DNA from: Sipunculus nudus
Lineage: Eukaryota > Annelida > Sipuncula > Golfingiida > Sipunculidae
Assembly: GCA_026874595.1 (NCBI GenBank)
Contig: CM049314.1
Coordinates: 29,215,729 to 29,279,728, forward strand
Length of the DNA: 64,000 nt
Direction: 5' to 3'
Below the pieces are notes generated by a model. The model searched no databases and was not told the origin of the DNA. It saw nothing but the letters and a program-made list of their open reading frames with translations. The position numbers and the translations under genes were made by a program. Shown one piece after another: positions 9,962-18,680 of the stretch. The stretch's first letter is position 1. Each line of letters begins with the position of its first letter.

Positions 9962-10932
9962 ATGGAAACGACAGAAGTGTGCGACCAAACAATGACTGAC
10001 ATGGTGGACGCCCCGCGCCATCAAACGGACGACCCAGACCACCAAGACTGTTTACTCAACTACCAAGTAAAAGCCAACACCCCAGATTCCGACATATCGG
10101 ATGACTCATGGGATGACTCGTCGGATGACTCATCTGATGAAGAAACCCGAAACAAGTACCGACTGATGCACGAAACGTCAGCTAGAAAAGCGTTAAAGAA
10201 AAACACTGAGGCGCTCCTAAAACTGGCCAATGATGCGGAAAAACGTGTACTAGAATCACCCGATGAAGAAGGAGAGTGCCAGGTTTTGAAAGATTTCTCA
10301 TTAAAGACGAGGCTGTTGGTTGATATCATGTCGCGGTATCCAGGGTACATCAAACAATTCGAGGAAGAATCCTGGGATGGACGAAACGAAAGAGCCAATT
10401 TGTGCACGATAGGGAATACTGGAATACGTATATGCAGATGTATGAAACCGTCGACGAACTGACAGACATGCCGTGCCAGGATCTGGTGTACCCAGCTCTA
10501 TGTAAACTGTCAGGGTACATGGATTGGGTGGAGACCCTTTATATTGATATGATTGACACACTGGATAATACGACCAAATGGATACCATATGAAGCGGTGC
10601 AGGACCACCGCTTGAACTGGGACAGGCTCGCGGATTATTTGAAATGGTTAAATGATGAGGCCATATGTATCGCAGAAGAAAAAGCGGAAAAAATAGCGAG
10701 GAAGAAAAAACGCCGCGTGACTTCTACCGCGCAGGATCAACCTAAAACCAAAACAGTTAAAACAGGTCGCGTCATCAATACGCAAGATGCGTGGCAAAAA
10801 AAGGAACACAAAGTAAAGAAAATCATTTCAACCAAGAAATGTTCATTTTTTGCCCCTGTGAAGGGCGGTACACGCTGTGTGGTGTACAGGATATATGTGG
10901 TATCTTTGACCAAGAGAACTTTTGTTATATGA
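9962..10932 (+). pseudogene. METTE-family paralogue with internal frameshift
   Basis: Very close to the 8585 copy. Around 10390-10405 the interval between GAAACGAAAG and CGATAG is one base shorter than in the 8585 copy. This closes the first frame at 10462 (166 codons), while the rest of the conserved core continues in another frame from about 10402 to 10932. The stop that ends the sister protein after the basic tail is also missing here, so the second frame runs on about 40 codons. The acidic Ser/Asp stretch is longer than in the 8585 copy. Either a decayed copy, a truncated 166-aa product, or a one-base read error. Confidence 0.75.
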
Positions 10933-11386
10933 TCGCATTTTAATACCCATTTTTTAATGCCACGTACGTACAATCAAGGTACATGTTATGGTTTAGTTAA
11001 CTTGTCTTATTTTGATCATAGATCGCACTTGATATGTATTTTGTTTAATGTGTACCCACTGTAAATATTTTGTCCATGTATGCCTTACATATATCGGTTT
11101 CATAGTTCATAAGACAGTTTTTGATATATATTGTTTGTAACAGTTTGGATGATAGCGCAGTAGATATTCTTGTACCAGTTAGTTCGGAATAAATGATGTA
11201 ACTTTCACTACCGTCTCCTTTTTCATGTATCGCATGCAAGAATCGGAGTTTTGCCGGCGAAACTGCGGTATGAATGTGCCTGTACGCAGGGTTTGAAATG
11301 TTGGCGTGCAAGGTCGGATGGTCATTTTTACATGATACCCTGTCTGTAATTTCTCTATCTCTATCTCTCTCTCTGTTCTGTCACAG
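10933..11386 (+). promoter_or_regulatory. Shared leader captured by the CARD-like gene
   Basis: AATAAA lies near 11187 in the same context as in the METTE units, followed by the same leader block (TATCGCATGCAAGAATCGGAGTTTTGCC is split between copies with few changes). The last part diverges into a CT-rich tract, and the acceptor CTGTCACAG abuts ATG 11387. The next gene therefore uses a METTE-type leader although its protein is unrelated. Confidence 0.6.
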
Positions 11387-12247
11387 ATGGCCCATATCCG
11401 GTCTGAGGTGTATGCGAACAACGAAGCTGTAATGAGGTACATGGGACGTCAGATACCCACACTGGCTCAGAAAATCCACACGAAGGTGACATCCCCCCTT
11501 TGGAATATAATGTTGCAGCTCGGTTTCCTTGATCGTACGATGTTTGAAAACATCATGCAAGAAAAACGTGCCAAAGTACGCGGCGTCATGTTGCTTAGTC
11601 ATCTAGCAGGGCGGTTCCCTTTGGAAAAAATGGACGATGCCATGAAGCTATTTTGCAAAACCGGTGAATCGCAGGTGTATTATTTTTTTTGGAACGTGGT
11701 CATGCGACACGCCATACAGAGCCTGCCGCGGGCGCCGACTGCGGATCATAAGATGAATAAAACGGTACAAGATCCTGCTTACAGTAAACAACTGTCTCGG
11801 CTGGAGGCATTCTTTCATTCCCGACGGTACACATGTCCAGGAGCATCCACTGGCGGCGAGAAAGACCTTGGTGTCCTCATGGCTGAATATATACGTCCCC
11901 TGTTTATTCGGGATGACATCCTGTGCATGGACGAGTCCTGTGTCGTTACGCGTTTGTGTGTAGACTTGCATATAATGAACCAGTTTCAAAGGGATAAACT
12001 GTTTCTCATCACCGGATTAGCGTTTAAAAGGCGCTTGACTTTTTTGACTTACCTTGAAAAACTTCCGCTGTGGTACTGGAACAAACTGGCGGTTATCTTT
12101 CGCGAGGCAGGATACGGACAGATAGGTGGAACAATCGAACGTGGTCTCAGTTTGTCAGGCGTGCAGGTCTTGTTTCCCGATTACATCACATTCCTGCAGA
12201 GTAACCGGAAAAAAATAACCCGTACGTTGTTATCTGAACAATCGTGA
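11387..12247 (+). CDS. Tandem CARD-like domain protein, 286 aa
   Basis: ATG 11387 directly follows a CT-rich tract and CACAG acceptor. Residues about 12-100 show a death-fold CARD pattern: helix, L-x-x-L-G-F-L-D-R-x-x-F-E-N-I, then a charged turn, V-M-L-L-S-H-L-A and a last helix with F-C-K-T-G. Residues about 162-255 repeat it: Y-I-R-P-L-F-I-R-D-D-I-L, I-M-N-Q-F-Q-R-D-K-L-F, R-L-T-F-L-T-Y-L-E-K-L-P and a final helix with F-R-E-A-G-Y. CARDs mediate homotypic assembly in apoptosis and innate signalling (caspases, RIG-I/MAVS type). A two-CARD protein with no effector domain could act as an adaptor or decoy. The assignment rests on pattern recognition only; another all-helical repeat is possible. 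Two AATAAA signals follow (near 12264 and 12413). Confidence 0.65.
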   Translation: MAHIRSEVYANNEAVMRYMGRQIPTLAQKIHTKVTSPLWNIMLQLGFLDRTMFENIMQEKRAKVRGVMLLSHLAGRFPLEKMDDAMKLFCKTGESQVYYFFWNVVMRHAIQSLPRAPTADHKMNKTVQDPAYSKQLSRLEAFFHSRRYTCPGASTGGEKDLGVLMAEYIRPLFIRDDILCMDESCVVTRLCVDLHIMNQFQRDKLFLITGLAFKRRLTFLTYLEKLPLWYWNKLAVIFREAGYGQIGGTIERGLSLSGVQVLFPDYITFLQSNRKKITRTLLSEQS

Positions 12248-12420
12248 CCTTATATGCACATGTGAATAAACCTCTGCTTGGAATGTGGGAAATGTTCATA
12301 TAAACATTCGTAATTGGTTGTTATGATACGTTTCTGCTTGGTGGAGATAACAGAACATTCATGACCATATATGCACATGTGATTAAACCACTGCTTGGTA
12401 TGTAATAACCTGAAATAAAC
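12246..12420 (+). repeat. Duplicated 3' end with two poly(A) signals
   Basis: ATATGCACATGTGA(A/T)TAAACC and CTGCTTGG occur twice, near 12253 and 12369, about 116 bp apart. AATAAA is present in the first copy and again near 12413. Confidence 0.7.
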
Positions 12421-12688
12421 GTTTATGGTACATGTTACATATGTGTCATTCTCGTCTACACGTATACGTGTTAATGAATGTGTGAGACGGTTGCCCTCGT
12501 GTCACAAAATATGGATTCTGCCACTACCACCACCTCCCCCTCCCTCCACCCCTTTTGCCCCCTTCCGTTATAACAATCTTGCATTCACCGACTGGTCGCC
12601 CGCCTCATATCACACAAACTTTCTCACTGCAATGATGATAAATACGATGAAGTGACGTGACGATGTGAACGTGTATCTATTTGTACTG
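12421..12688. other. Spacer with polypyrimidine stretch
   Basis: Contains a C/T-rich tract (about 12523-12556) ahead of the next gene. No TATA box of the TATATAAGG type is seen. Confidence 0.4.
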
Positions 12689-13258
12689 ATGATAGATACT
12701 TGTGTATGGGGCTGTGTGACGGACGGACTCCTGTACATGGACGAAGGAACCATGGATGCATGTGTCACAAAAGGTCAAGGTCAAAGTAGCAACGATGTAT
12801 ACTGTGATAAATGCAAGTGCTTGCTTCACGTGACATGCGATTGTGACAGTGATTGTAAAGGCGTGGATGGCCACTGCTGTGACTGTTCATTGGAAACAAC
12901 ATATGACATGAGTGAACGTTTTGAAGACGCTTTCTCGTGTGAACGTTCTGTTCAGCTATATGACGAACTGGACAAACAGGATGCAATAGCTCCCCTTATG
13001 GAGAAGTACATGCCTGTAAATTGCGGCAACGATGTGGAGACATTTCATGATTTCGCAGATTTCGTGTCAAATGCGCCAATGGCGCGCTGGCATTTGATGG
13101 AGTCGCTGATGGCGGAATTGCAGATAATATTGCCAGATGTGGATTTTACACCGTGGTCAAAGGTCAAACATCGGGTCACATGTTTGTTCACAGACTGGAG
13201 GTCAGAGTTGGACATTGAGCGCCCCTTTTATAAGGGAGGGGTGTATCCGTTGTTATAA
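12689..13258 (+). CDS. Cys-rich PHD-finger-like protein, about 189 aa
   Basis: The start is taken at ATG 12689. ATG 12737 is an alternative, and the frame upstream only has a GTG. Residues about 35-75 are packed with Cys: C-D-K-C-x4-H-x2-C, then C-D-C, C and C-C-D-C. The C-x2-C-x4-H-x2-C ... C-x-C core is like the second half of a PHD or related zinc finger, which bind histone tails or act as E3 ligases. The first zinc-ligand pair is not clear, so the domain may be partial. The C-terminal 110 residues are acidic and helical. Context and composition suggest a regulatory protein, but function is open. Confidence 0.6.
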   Translation: MIDTCVWGCVTDGLLYMDEGTMDACVTKGQGQSSNDVYCDKCKCLLHVTCDCDSDCKGVDGHCCDCSLETTYDMSERFEDAFSCERSVQLYDELDKQDAIAPLMEKYMPVNCGNDVETFHDFADFVSNAPMARWHLMESLMAELQIILPDVDFTPWSKVKHRVTCLFTDWRSELDIERPFYKGGVYPLL

Positions 13259-13611
13259 ACGGCGCCTGGTTTGCGGGAGAAAAAGATGAATATGTCGATC
13301 CGTTTTTTTTTTTTTTTTTGGCTTGGGGAATACACAGCTAACATCAGGCAAAGTTCAAATAAACGGACATGAATGTGCAGGTGTGTTTGTTGTTTATGAT
13401 TATGATTGTTACATAACAACTCCTTCTCTCGGCGTCTTCCGTTTCACACTTGCCCCCCTTTCCCCTCTCCCCCGTCTTCCCAAATCCGGAACATTGTCGC
13501 TGTAAGAAATGTGCGCAGTTGATTGTTATTTTAACATAAACATTTATAACCTTCTGGTTTCGTCAGCCAGCCGTATGTACATGTTGCGTCATGTGTGAGC
13601 ACATTGATGTG
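13259..13611. other. Spacer with long T run
   Basis: An 18-base T run at about 13302-13319 and short C/T-rich tracts. No gene supported. Confidence 0.4.
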
Positions 13612-13683
13612 GGTGTTGTGGCTCAATGGATAGAGCACTGGTTTCCGAAGCCAGGGGTTGTGGGTTCGAATCCCGCCAGCACC
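13612..13683 (+). tRNA. tRNA-Arg (anticodon CCG)
   Basis: Full cloverleaf: acceptor GGTGTTG/CAGCACC, D stem GCTC/GAGC, anticodon stem CTGGT/GCCAG with loop TTCCGAA, T arm GTGGG-TTCGAAT-CCCGC. The A box (TGGCTCAATGG) and B box (GGTTCGAATCC) fit pol III promoters, and a T5 terminator follows near 13695. No CCA is encoded, as usual for eukaryotic nuclear genes. It lies between convergent protein genes. Confidence 0.92.
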
Positions 13684-13910
13684 TTCATGATACATTTTTC
13701 TCCGTCTGTTTGTCATCTATACAATTTTCTTTGTGTAAGTTTTTGTCTATCACGTCAGTTGTTCGTGTTCATAACAGACAATCCACTCGGCATTACTTTT
13801 TGGTTGCGTTATATTTACTTGGCGTGTCGTGTCTGTTTATATAGCACAGTCACCGCCAGATGGCAGTATATGCACCCTTGTCGATGTTTTTATTTTTTGT
13901 TTGAAAACCA

Positions 13911-14006
13911 TATGTTGGATGTATGTCTTTCACGTATGTTGGATGTCTGTCTTAAGCGTATGTTGGATGTCTGTCTTTCGCGTATGTTGGATGTCTGTCT
14001 TCCTCG
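13911..14006 (+). repeat. Four tandem 24-bp units
   Basis: The unit TATGTTGGATGT(A/C)TGTCTT plus 6 variable bases is repeated four times with the variable part confined to the last bases. The frame through it would read an 8-residue repeat (MLDVCLSR-like), but this frame runs through the tRNA gene and is not considered coding. Confidence 0.85.
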
Positions 14007-14590
14007 TGTTACAATTTTTTTTTTCAAAGGGATATGTCTGATATTAAGGCCGGGTACGTTTTCATATTTCCTGAGGCTATGTGGACTATAACAACGTACA
14101 CTGTACACCAGCTTACAAAACCACACATTTACATATAAGCACACACGTATATATCTGCACAAAGGATTGGTAATCTTCTAATATGTCTTCAGGTGATGAG
14201 GGCGATCGTAAAACATACCCCAACACACCGCAAGCAAAGCACATTTTACACATAAACGCACACACATACATCTGCATACACACGGAAACATGAAATGAAT
14301 AATAAGACATGTTGTCAGGTATACATAAATATATTCGGTTCACTTAAACATGTTACATTTATACAGGTTTACATATATCAGATATATTTCATATCATCGA
14401 TAAACATACATGGCAAGCGTGCAAATGTCATAAAGGTCATGTGTAGTCACAGCGAATTGTCCCACAATATACAGAAGCGTGGCCAGCGTGACAGACGACA
14501 GCGAATTGTTCCACAATATATATATATATAATAAATATATATATGTACCTTTTCGATAAAATGTTGTTTGTACAACGTGAGTGGAAATGG
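14007..14590. other. Intergenic with AT microsatellites
   Basis: Holds a GCGAATTGT(C/T)CCACAATATA direct repeat (near 14451 and 14500) and a (TA)n tract near 14517-14545. No gene supported. Confidence 0.4.
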
Positions 14591-14899
14591 TCACGGGTAC
14601 AGGTTTATAAGAAAACCTAACAACTCTGCAGGCTTCCAGCGCAGCTTTGGATGAATTTTCCGTTGCATATCAGATGTGAACATGAACTGTCGCTCGGGTG
14701 TATGATTGTGTTTTTTTGTACCAGGTGCCCGTACACGCTCCAGCCTCACTCTCAGGCATTTGTCAATCCGGCAAGGTGACTGTATACGCTCCAGTCTCAC
14801 TTTAAGGCATTTATCAATTCGGCCATCTAACCGAATGCATACTTTCAGCCCCTCCCTTCGCGTTGACATGTAGCACCTGCATATCGCTTTTGGGTTCAT
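14591..14899 (-). CDS. Hypothetical basic protein, 102 aa
   Basis: On the minus strand the ATG at 14899 directly follows an acceptor (TTATGTTCCAG), the same acceptor-ATG arrangement as in the CARD-like gene. The centre contains two direct repeats of 16 or so residues with pattern RIDKCL-x-VRLER, encoded by a 45-50 bp DNA duplication (about 14735-14825). The protein is basic and ends with a hydrophobic tail. Nothing recognised. Moderate support only: acceptor, open frame and duplication. Confidence 0.45.
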   Translation of the reverse strand: MNPKAICRCYMSTRREGLKVCIRLDGRIDKCLKVRLERIQSPCRIDKCLRVRLERVRAPGTKKHNHTPERQFMFTSDMQRKIHPKLRWKPAELLGFLINLYP

Positions 14900-15191
14900 C
14901 TGGAACATAAGCAAATGATAATGTAAAAGTACACTTGTATAAGAAGAAGAACAAAACCTGTGAGGGGGGGGGGGGCAGCAAATCATGCAAACATGTGAAA
15001 CATTGCCAGATGCTCGGATGGAATGTCCCATTTGACCCTGAAATAAATAAACACATATGTATAACGACACAACACTATCATATTACAACATATATATATT
15101 GTTTATATATATATTTATATATATTTATATATACATATATCAATATACAACAAGTATATTAACACCAACACACATACAGACAGATGGACGG
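14900..15191. other. Spacer with G run and (TA)n
   Basis: A 12-G run (about 14964-14975) lies in the presumed leader intron of the minus-strand gene, and several (TA)n/TATATATTTA tracts at 15087-15160 separate it from the RING gene. Confidence 0.45.
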
Positions 15192-17153
15192 TCAAAACAT
15201 ATTTACAAAACGACACGCCACCCACCAGATGTATATCTTCACCACATCAGTGCGTTTGTTGGGTACCCTGCATGTCGGACAATGGACCTCCTCGCGGGAC
15301 GTGGAACGGGACGTGGAACGGAACATGTTGTCGCGCAAGCGATTTATAAACGCTTGAAAGTCGTTTCTATTTTCATTGTAGGAGAACACCGCCATTATAC
15401 ATCTGTGACAAAACATGTGTCCGCATATTTTTAGGAAACAGTCCACGGTGTTCTCCAAACAAATTGGACACCGGAAGCGACTTAGCCTTTCCTGGGCATC
15501 CCTTTCTTTACTTTGAAGCTGGGCAATCATGGTCTGAGCGTGTGCGAGCTGCTCCTCCACACTGGAAACGACAACGCCTGGATCTGAAACGTTTGCCGAA
15601 CCTCTGCAAGCAGAAACTGTCGCCGAACGGATTGGTGTGTCAGGTGCTGCCGAAACTGTTTCCGCATTGCCACCCGTATATGGAGGAAACATCGCTGCTT
15701 CGGTGGCGCCCGTCCTGACGTGTCGAAGCTTTAACCTTTTGGGTGCAGGCAAAATGTTATCAGATCGGGTCTGACCTCCCTGGGTTGATGTATCATGTTC
15801 CGATGGAGGCGCAGGGTCCACGGGAGGTCGACGTTCAGAAGTCAATGGATCAGAGGCGTCTGTGTCGTCAGCGACATTTTGGGGCGGGTTGGTTGCTGTT
15901 ATGGAATTCATCAACTGCAATAATTCCCGACCTGCATCAAACGGGCTCTCAGTACGCGATTGTGACGAGGTGGAAGACGGGGCGGGTGATGACGGCCTTG
16001 TGGTATATCGCCTTTTTCTCCTGGGAAAGCGGCCATTCCAATTCATGTCAGGATGCAACGCTACGTTGCATTTATGTGAACCGGTGATCCCTGAAACACG
16101 ACCTGGTTGATTAAAGTCCATCTCTGCCGGCAGGAAATCCCGGAGACACCTATCGGCATCTGTCTGCCTCGCCACCTGGACGCAAAACCTCAGGAGTAAC
16201 AGGCGTTTAAATGCTTTCCTCCGTGTTGTCTCCCCAGGGCGATAGATATGACCGAGCACGCGTCGGACGTCCTGTTTCTTATAGATGTCTTCGACTTCAG
16301 TTTTGCTCAAGGAGGCGTCTATCATACCGTGTTTTTTTAGTAATGTCATTAAAAGCCTAGTTAAACGTATACTTCCGACCAGGTCGGCCACCAAGCTGTC
16401 CCATTGCGTGGCATCAAACAGGGTGTATGCGATCCTGAACTCCGGCTCATACCAAACGTCTTTCTCGATATACGCTAAAACAGCCTCACGTACGCGTTGG
16501 TATTCACGTTCTGTTGAAACCTCCCGCGCATCCAAACCTTCCTCACCCTCGTCCGCTTGGTCTGCATTTTCCGCCCCTCCTTCTTGCCGCGCATGCGGCT
16601 CAGGACGTGTTACGTCATTGTATCCGTCTCCCGGCATGAATTGTTCTTCTTCACACTGTGTAAACCGCATGATGTGTTCATCGTCATCAGACACCAACAC
16701 GATCGGGTAGTAACGGTGCGGGACCACATTGTTGAAACAGTCTTGTAATATGCCGATTTCAAATACCTCGCTTAACAGGGCACATGCGTCGGACATGCCT
16801 CTTTGGAAGAGCCTGTGGTATAGCTCCAATATGTTTACATTGAACAAAGAACAGTTCACGTATAAAGCAGTGGTAATGGAGCGCGCTTCCGATTTTCCAC
16901 TTTCCGTATACGACTGCACGTACTTGAGGTCATCCCTGTGTGGCAGCAGCGTAGGCAGATCTATCAGATTGACGTCTGTGGCTAAAGCGAGGAGATCAAC
17001 ACGGAGGCTCAGAGCATCTTCAACCTCCATGTAGTTCAGAAACAAGCCTCTGATGCTTAACGCTTCCGACTCGTTCCGCTGGCGTTCGGTGCCGATGTAT
17101 ATAACGTCCTCCTCTTCTATGGACGAACTGTCGGAATGTTCAGTCTGTTCCAT
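15192..17153 (-). CDS. RING-finger protein, 653 aa, probable E3 ubiquitin ligase
   Basis: The start is ATG 17153 (MEQTEHSDSSS) after the acceptor TTATCATTTCAG. The eight upstream in-frame codons lie before it. The N-terminal about 250 residues are acidic, the middle is Ser/Pro/Thr-rich and disordered (about 370-540), then a short coiled-coil (EEQLAHAQTMIAQLQSKERD) leads into a C-terminal RING: CPIC, C, K-I-C-G-H-M-F-C-H-R-C and, after an insert of about 35 residues, CPTC. All eight zinc ligands of a C3HC4 RING are present. RING proteins bring E2-ubiquitin to substrates; several invertebrate and vertebrate DNA viruses use them to degrade host factors. A donor CAG|GTATGC near 17450 (minus) suggests an upstream non-coding exon. 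The substrate is unknown. Confidence 0.85.
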   Translation of the reverse strand: MEQTEHSDSSSIEEEDVIYIGTERQRNESEALSIRGLFLNYMEVEDALSLRVDLLALATDVNLIDLPTLLPHRDDLKYVQSYTESGKSEARSITTALYVNCSLFNVNILELYHRLFQRGMSDACALLSEVFEIGILQDCFNNVVPHRYYPIVLVSDDDEHIMRFTQCEEEQFMPGDGYNDVTRPEPHARQEGGAENADQADEGEEGLDAREVSTEREYQRVREAVLAYIEKDVWYEPEFRIAYTLFDATQWDSLVADLVGSIRLTRLLMTLLKKHGMIDASLSKTEVEDIYKKQDVRRVLGHIYRPGETTRRKAFKRLLLLRFCVQVARQTDADRCLRDFLPAEMDFNQPGRVSGITGSHKCNVALHPDMNWNGRFPRRKRRYTTRPSSPAPSSTSSQSRTESPFDAGRELLQLMNSITATNPPQNVADDTDASDPLTSERRPPVDPAPPSEHDTSTQGGQTRSDNILPAPKRLKLRHVRTGATEAAMFPPYTGGNAETVSAAPDTPIRSATVSACRGSANVSDPGVVVSSVEEQLAHAQTMIAQLQSKERDAQERLSRFRCPICLENTVDCFLKICGHMFCHRCIMAVFSYNENRNDFQAFINRLRDNMFRSTSRSTSREEVHCPTCRVPNKRTDVVKIYIWWVACRFVNMF

Positions 17154-17497
17154 CGCTCTGAAATGATAAGGAAACACACATGAGACGTGTTATGGCAAAA
17201 GAAGAGGGGGGGGGGGGTGTACATGGTATGTATGTGTGATGTTGCCTGTGATGACATAGCATCATACGTAAACAGAAGAGAACAGATGACAAGTCAATAC
17301 AAACTAAGATAAAACATAATTACTGTTTCTTTACAACAGAAACACACCGACAGCGCTGTACGTATCTTAGAAGATATATTTTGTACACAAACATGACTAC
17401 ATATCCTGATTAAAAACGTACATGCACTGCAAAAAAAAAAAAACAGCATACCTGAACATTCGACGATGGTTTCAGCCGGTGAGGGCGGCGGGGACCA

Positions 17498-17722
17498 TCA
17501 CTCCGACACTCGTTCTGGGTTCTTTTTGAGAGATGACAAGAAAGCCGGAGCATCTGCCCGCCCTCCGGCTCCAGCTTTCTTGTCATCTTTTAGACGTCTT
17601 GGATAATTACTGCTTGCTTGGTGATATGTGGTGATGGTGAAGAAACCCAAGGGCGTCTGCCAGCCCGCCGCCGGCCCTTTGGATTCCTTCAGCATCAACC
17701 ACATGTTAAAAGGATTGTCCAT
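17498..17722 (-). CDS. Doubtful 74-aa ORF over a hairpin
   Basis: ATG 17722 opens a short frame that runs through the strong inverted repeat at 17529-17590, which gives it mirrored DDKKAG/FLSSLKK stretches. No acceptor precedes the ATG. It could be an upstream ORF in the leader exon of the RING gene. Kept because it has an ATG and no other feature covers the interval. Confidence 0.25.
   Translation of the reverse strand: MDNPFNMWLMLKESKGPAAGWQTPLGFFTITTYHQASSNYPRRLKDDKKAGAGGRADAPAFLSSLKKNPERVSE
17529..17590. ncRNA. Pre-miRNA-like hairpin
   Basis: The arms AGATGACAAGAAAGC (17531-17545) and GCTTTCTTGTCATCT (17574-17588) are perfectly complementary over 15 bp, with one wobble and one pair possible outside. 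Inside, GCCGGAG and CTCCGGC can pair beyond a small bulge. The 60-nt size with a small internal bulge and terminal loop is what a miRNA precursor looks like. On the plus strand it is followed by TTTT and could also act as a terminator-like stem. Either strand could be the functional one. Confidence 0.5.
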
Positions 17723-17929
17723 TTACACACACGTAAACAAAATAACATACCCTGTATCAAATATACAATGACCTTTATTCTGATAACATAACAGATACAC
17801 AGATCTGGTGTATACAATATATACAGAAAAAGCTATAAAATATGACATATACAAAACATTTGAAATATTGAACGTTTCATTGTACAGGAGATGAAACGTT
17901 TACCAATTTTTAATACGTTTTTGGTATTA

Positions 17930-18680
17930 TCAACCCCAATTTTCAATTACAGTTTTCCATGTTTTTACAAAGTTTATTTAAATTTCCAACCCAATTTCAA
18001 TTAAAGTTTACCACAGTTCATAATTTTTTTTTTACACTTTAACCCAAATTTTCAATCACCCCCCATAATTCCGGGCAACGTTCTGTGAATTTACATTTTC
18101 GGTGCAATGTAGGTCTTTTCACATGCGGGGTGAAGATAAATTTACCAATAAAATCCCTCCCCAGTACACCCGACGCACTGGGGAATTTCCAGTCATATAC
18201 AATATTCATATCCACGTTATTATAGAAACATTTCCCCAGTGCGTCCTCGAAGAGCACTTGTATGTGTCTTTTTTTTATACGGATACACTGTAATATATAC
18301 ATGTTTCACCTGTACAATATTTATATAGAAATGAGATATACAACCAATTTGAAATGTTCAATTAAAGTTTACAAAGTTTTTACAAAGTCTATTTACATTT
18401 CCAGCCCAATGTTCAATTACAGTTTATCATATTTTACAAGTTTGTTTTTTACACTTCACCCCCAATTTTCAATCACCCCCCACACATGCTGGCAACGCTC
18501 TGTGAATTTACGTTTTTGGTGTAATGTAGGTTTTTTCACATGCGGGGTGAAAATAAATTTACCAATGAAATCCCTCCCCAGTACACCCGACGCACTGGGG
18601 AATTTCCAGTCATATACAATATTCATATCCACCTTATTATAGAAACATTGCCCCAGTGCGTCCTCGAAGAGCACTTGTAC
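17930..18680. repeat. 417-bp direct duplication
   Basis: Matching landmarks (CAATCACCCCCCA at 18053 and 18470; GTGCGTCCTCGAAGAGCACTTGT at about 18239 and 18656) are 417 bp apart, so two copies lie head to tail. The period is a multiple of three and the minus-strand frame is the same in both. The last part (about 250 bp) is much better kept than the AT-rich flank, suggesting coding constraint on the retropepsin-like segment before or after duplication. Confidence 0.85.
18039..18302 (-). pseudogene. Duplicated C-terminal half of a retropepsin-like protein
   Basis: An 87-codon frame repeats the 18456-18674 segment, with FEDALG, V-Y-D-W-K-F-P and G-V-L-G-R-D-F-I. G-x-L-G-R-D is the conserved motif near the C terminus of retroviral-type aspartic proteases. 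It has no catalytic Asp motif of its own. It probably lies in the 3' untranslated part of the longer locus. AATAAA (minus) near 17772 may end the transcript. Confidence 0.5.

Noticed and set aside
13591-14091. 166-codon plus-strand ORF with an 8-residue repeat
   Set aside because: It runs straight through the tRNA-Arg gene and the 24-bp tandem repeat; the repeat pattern comes from DNA duplication.
16285-16710. 141-codon plus-strand ORF inside the RING gene
   Set aside because: Antisense shadow; Ser-rich composition mirrors the acidic sense strand.
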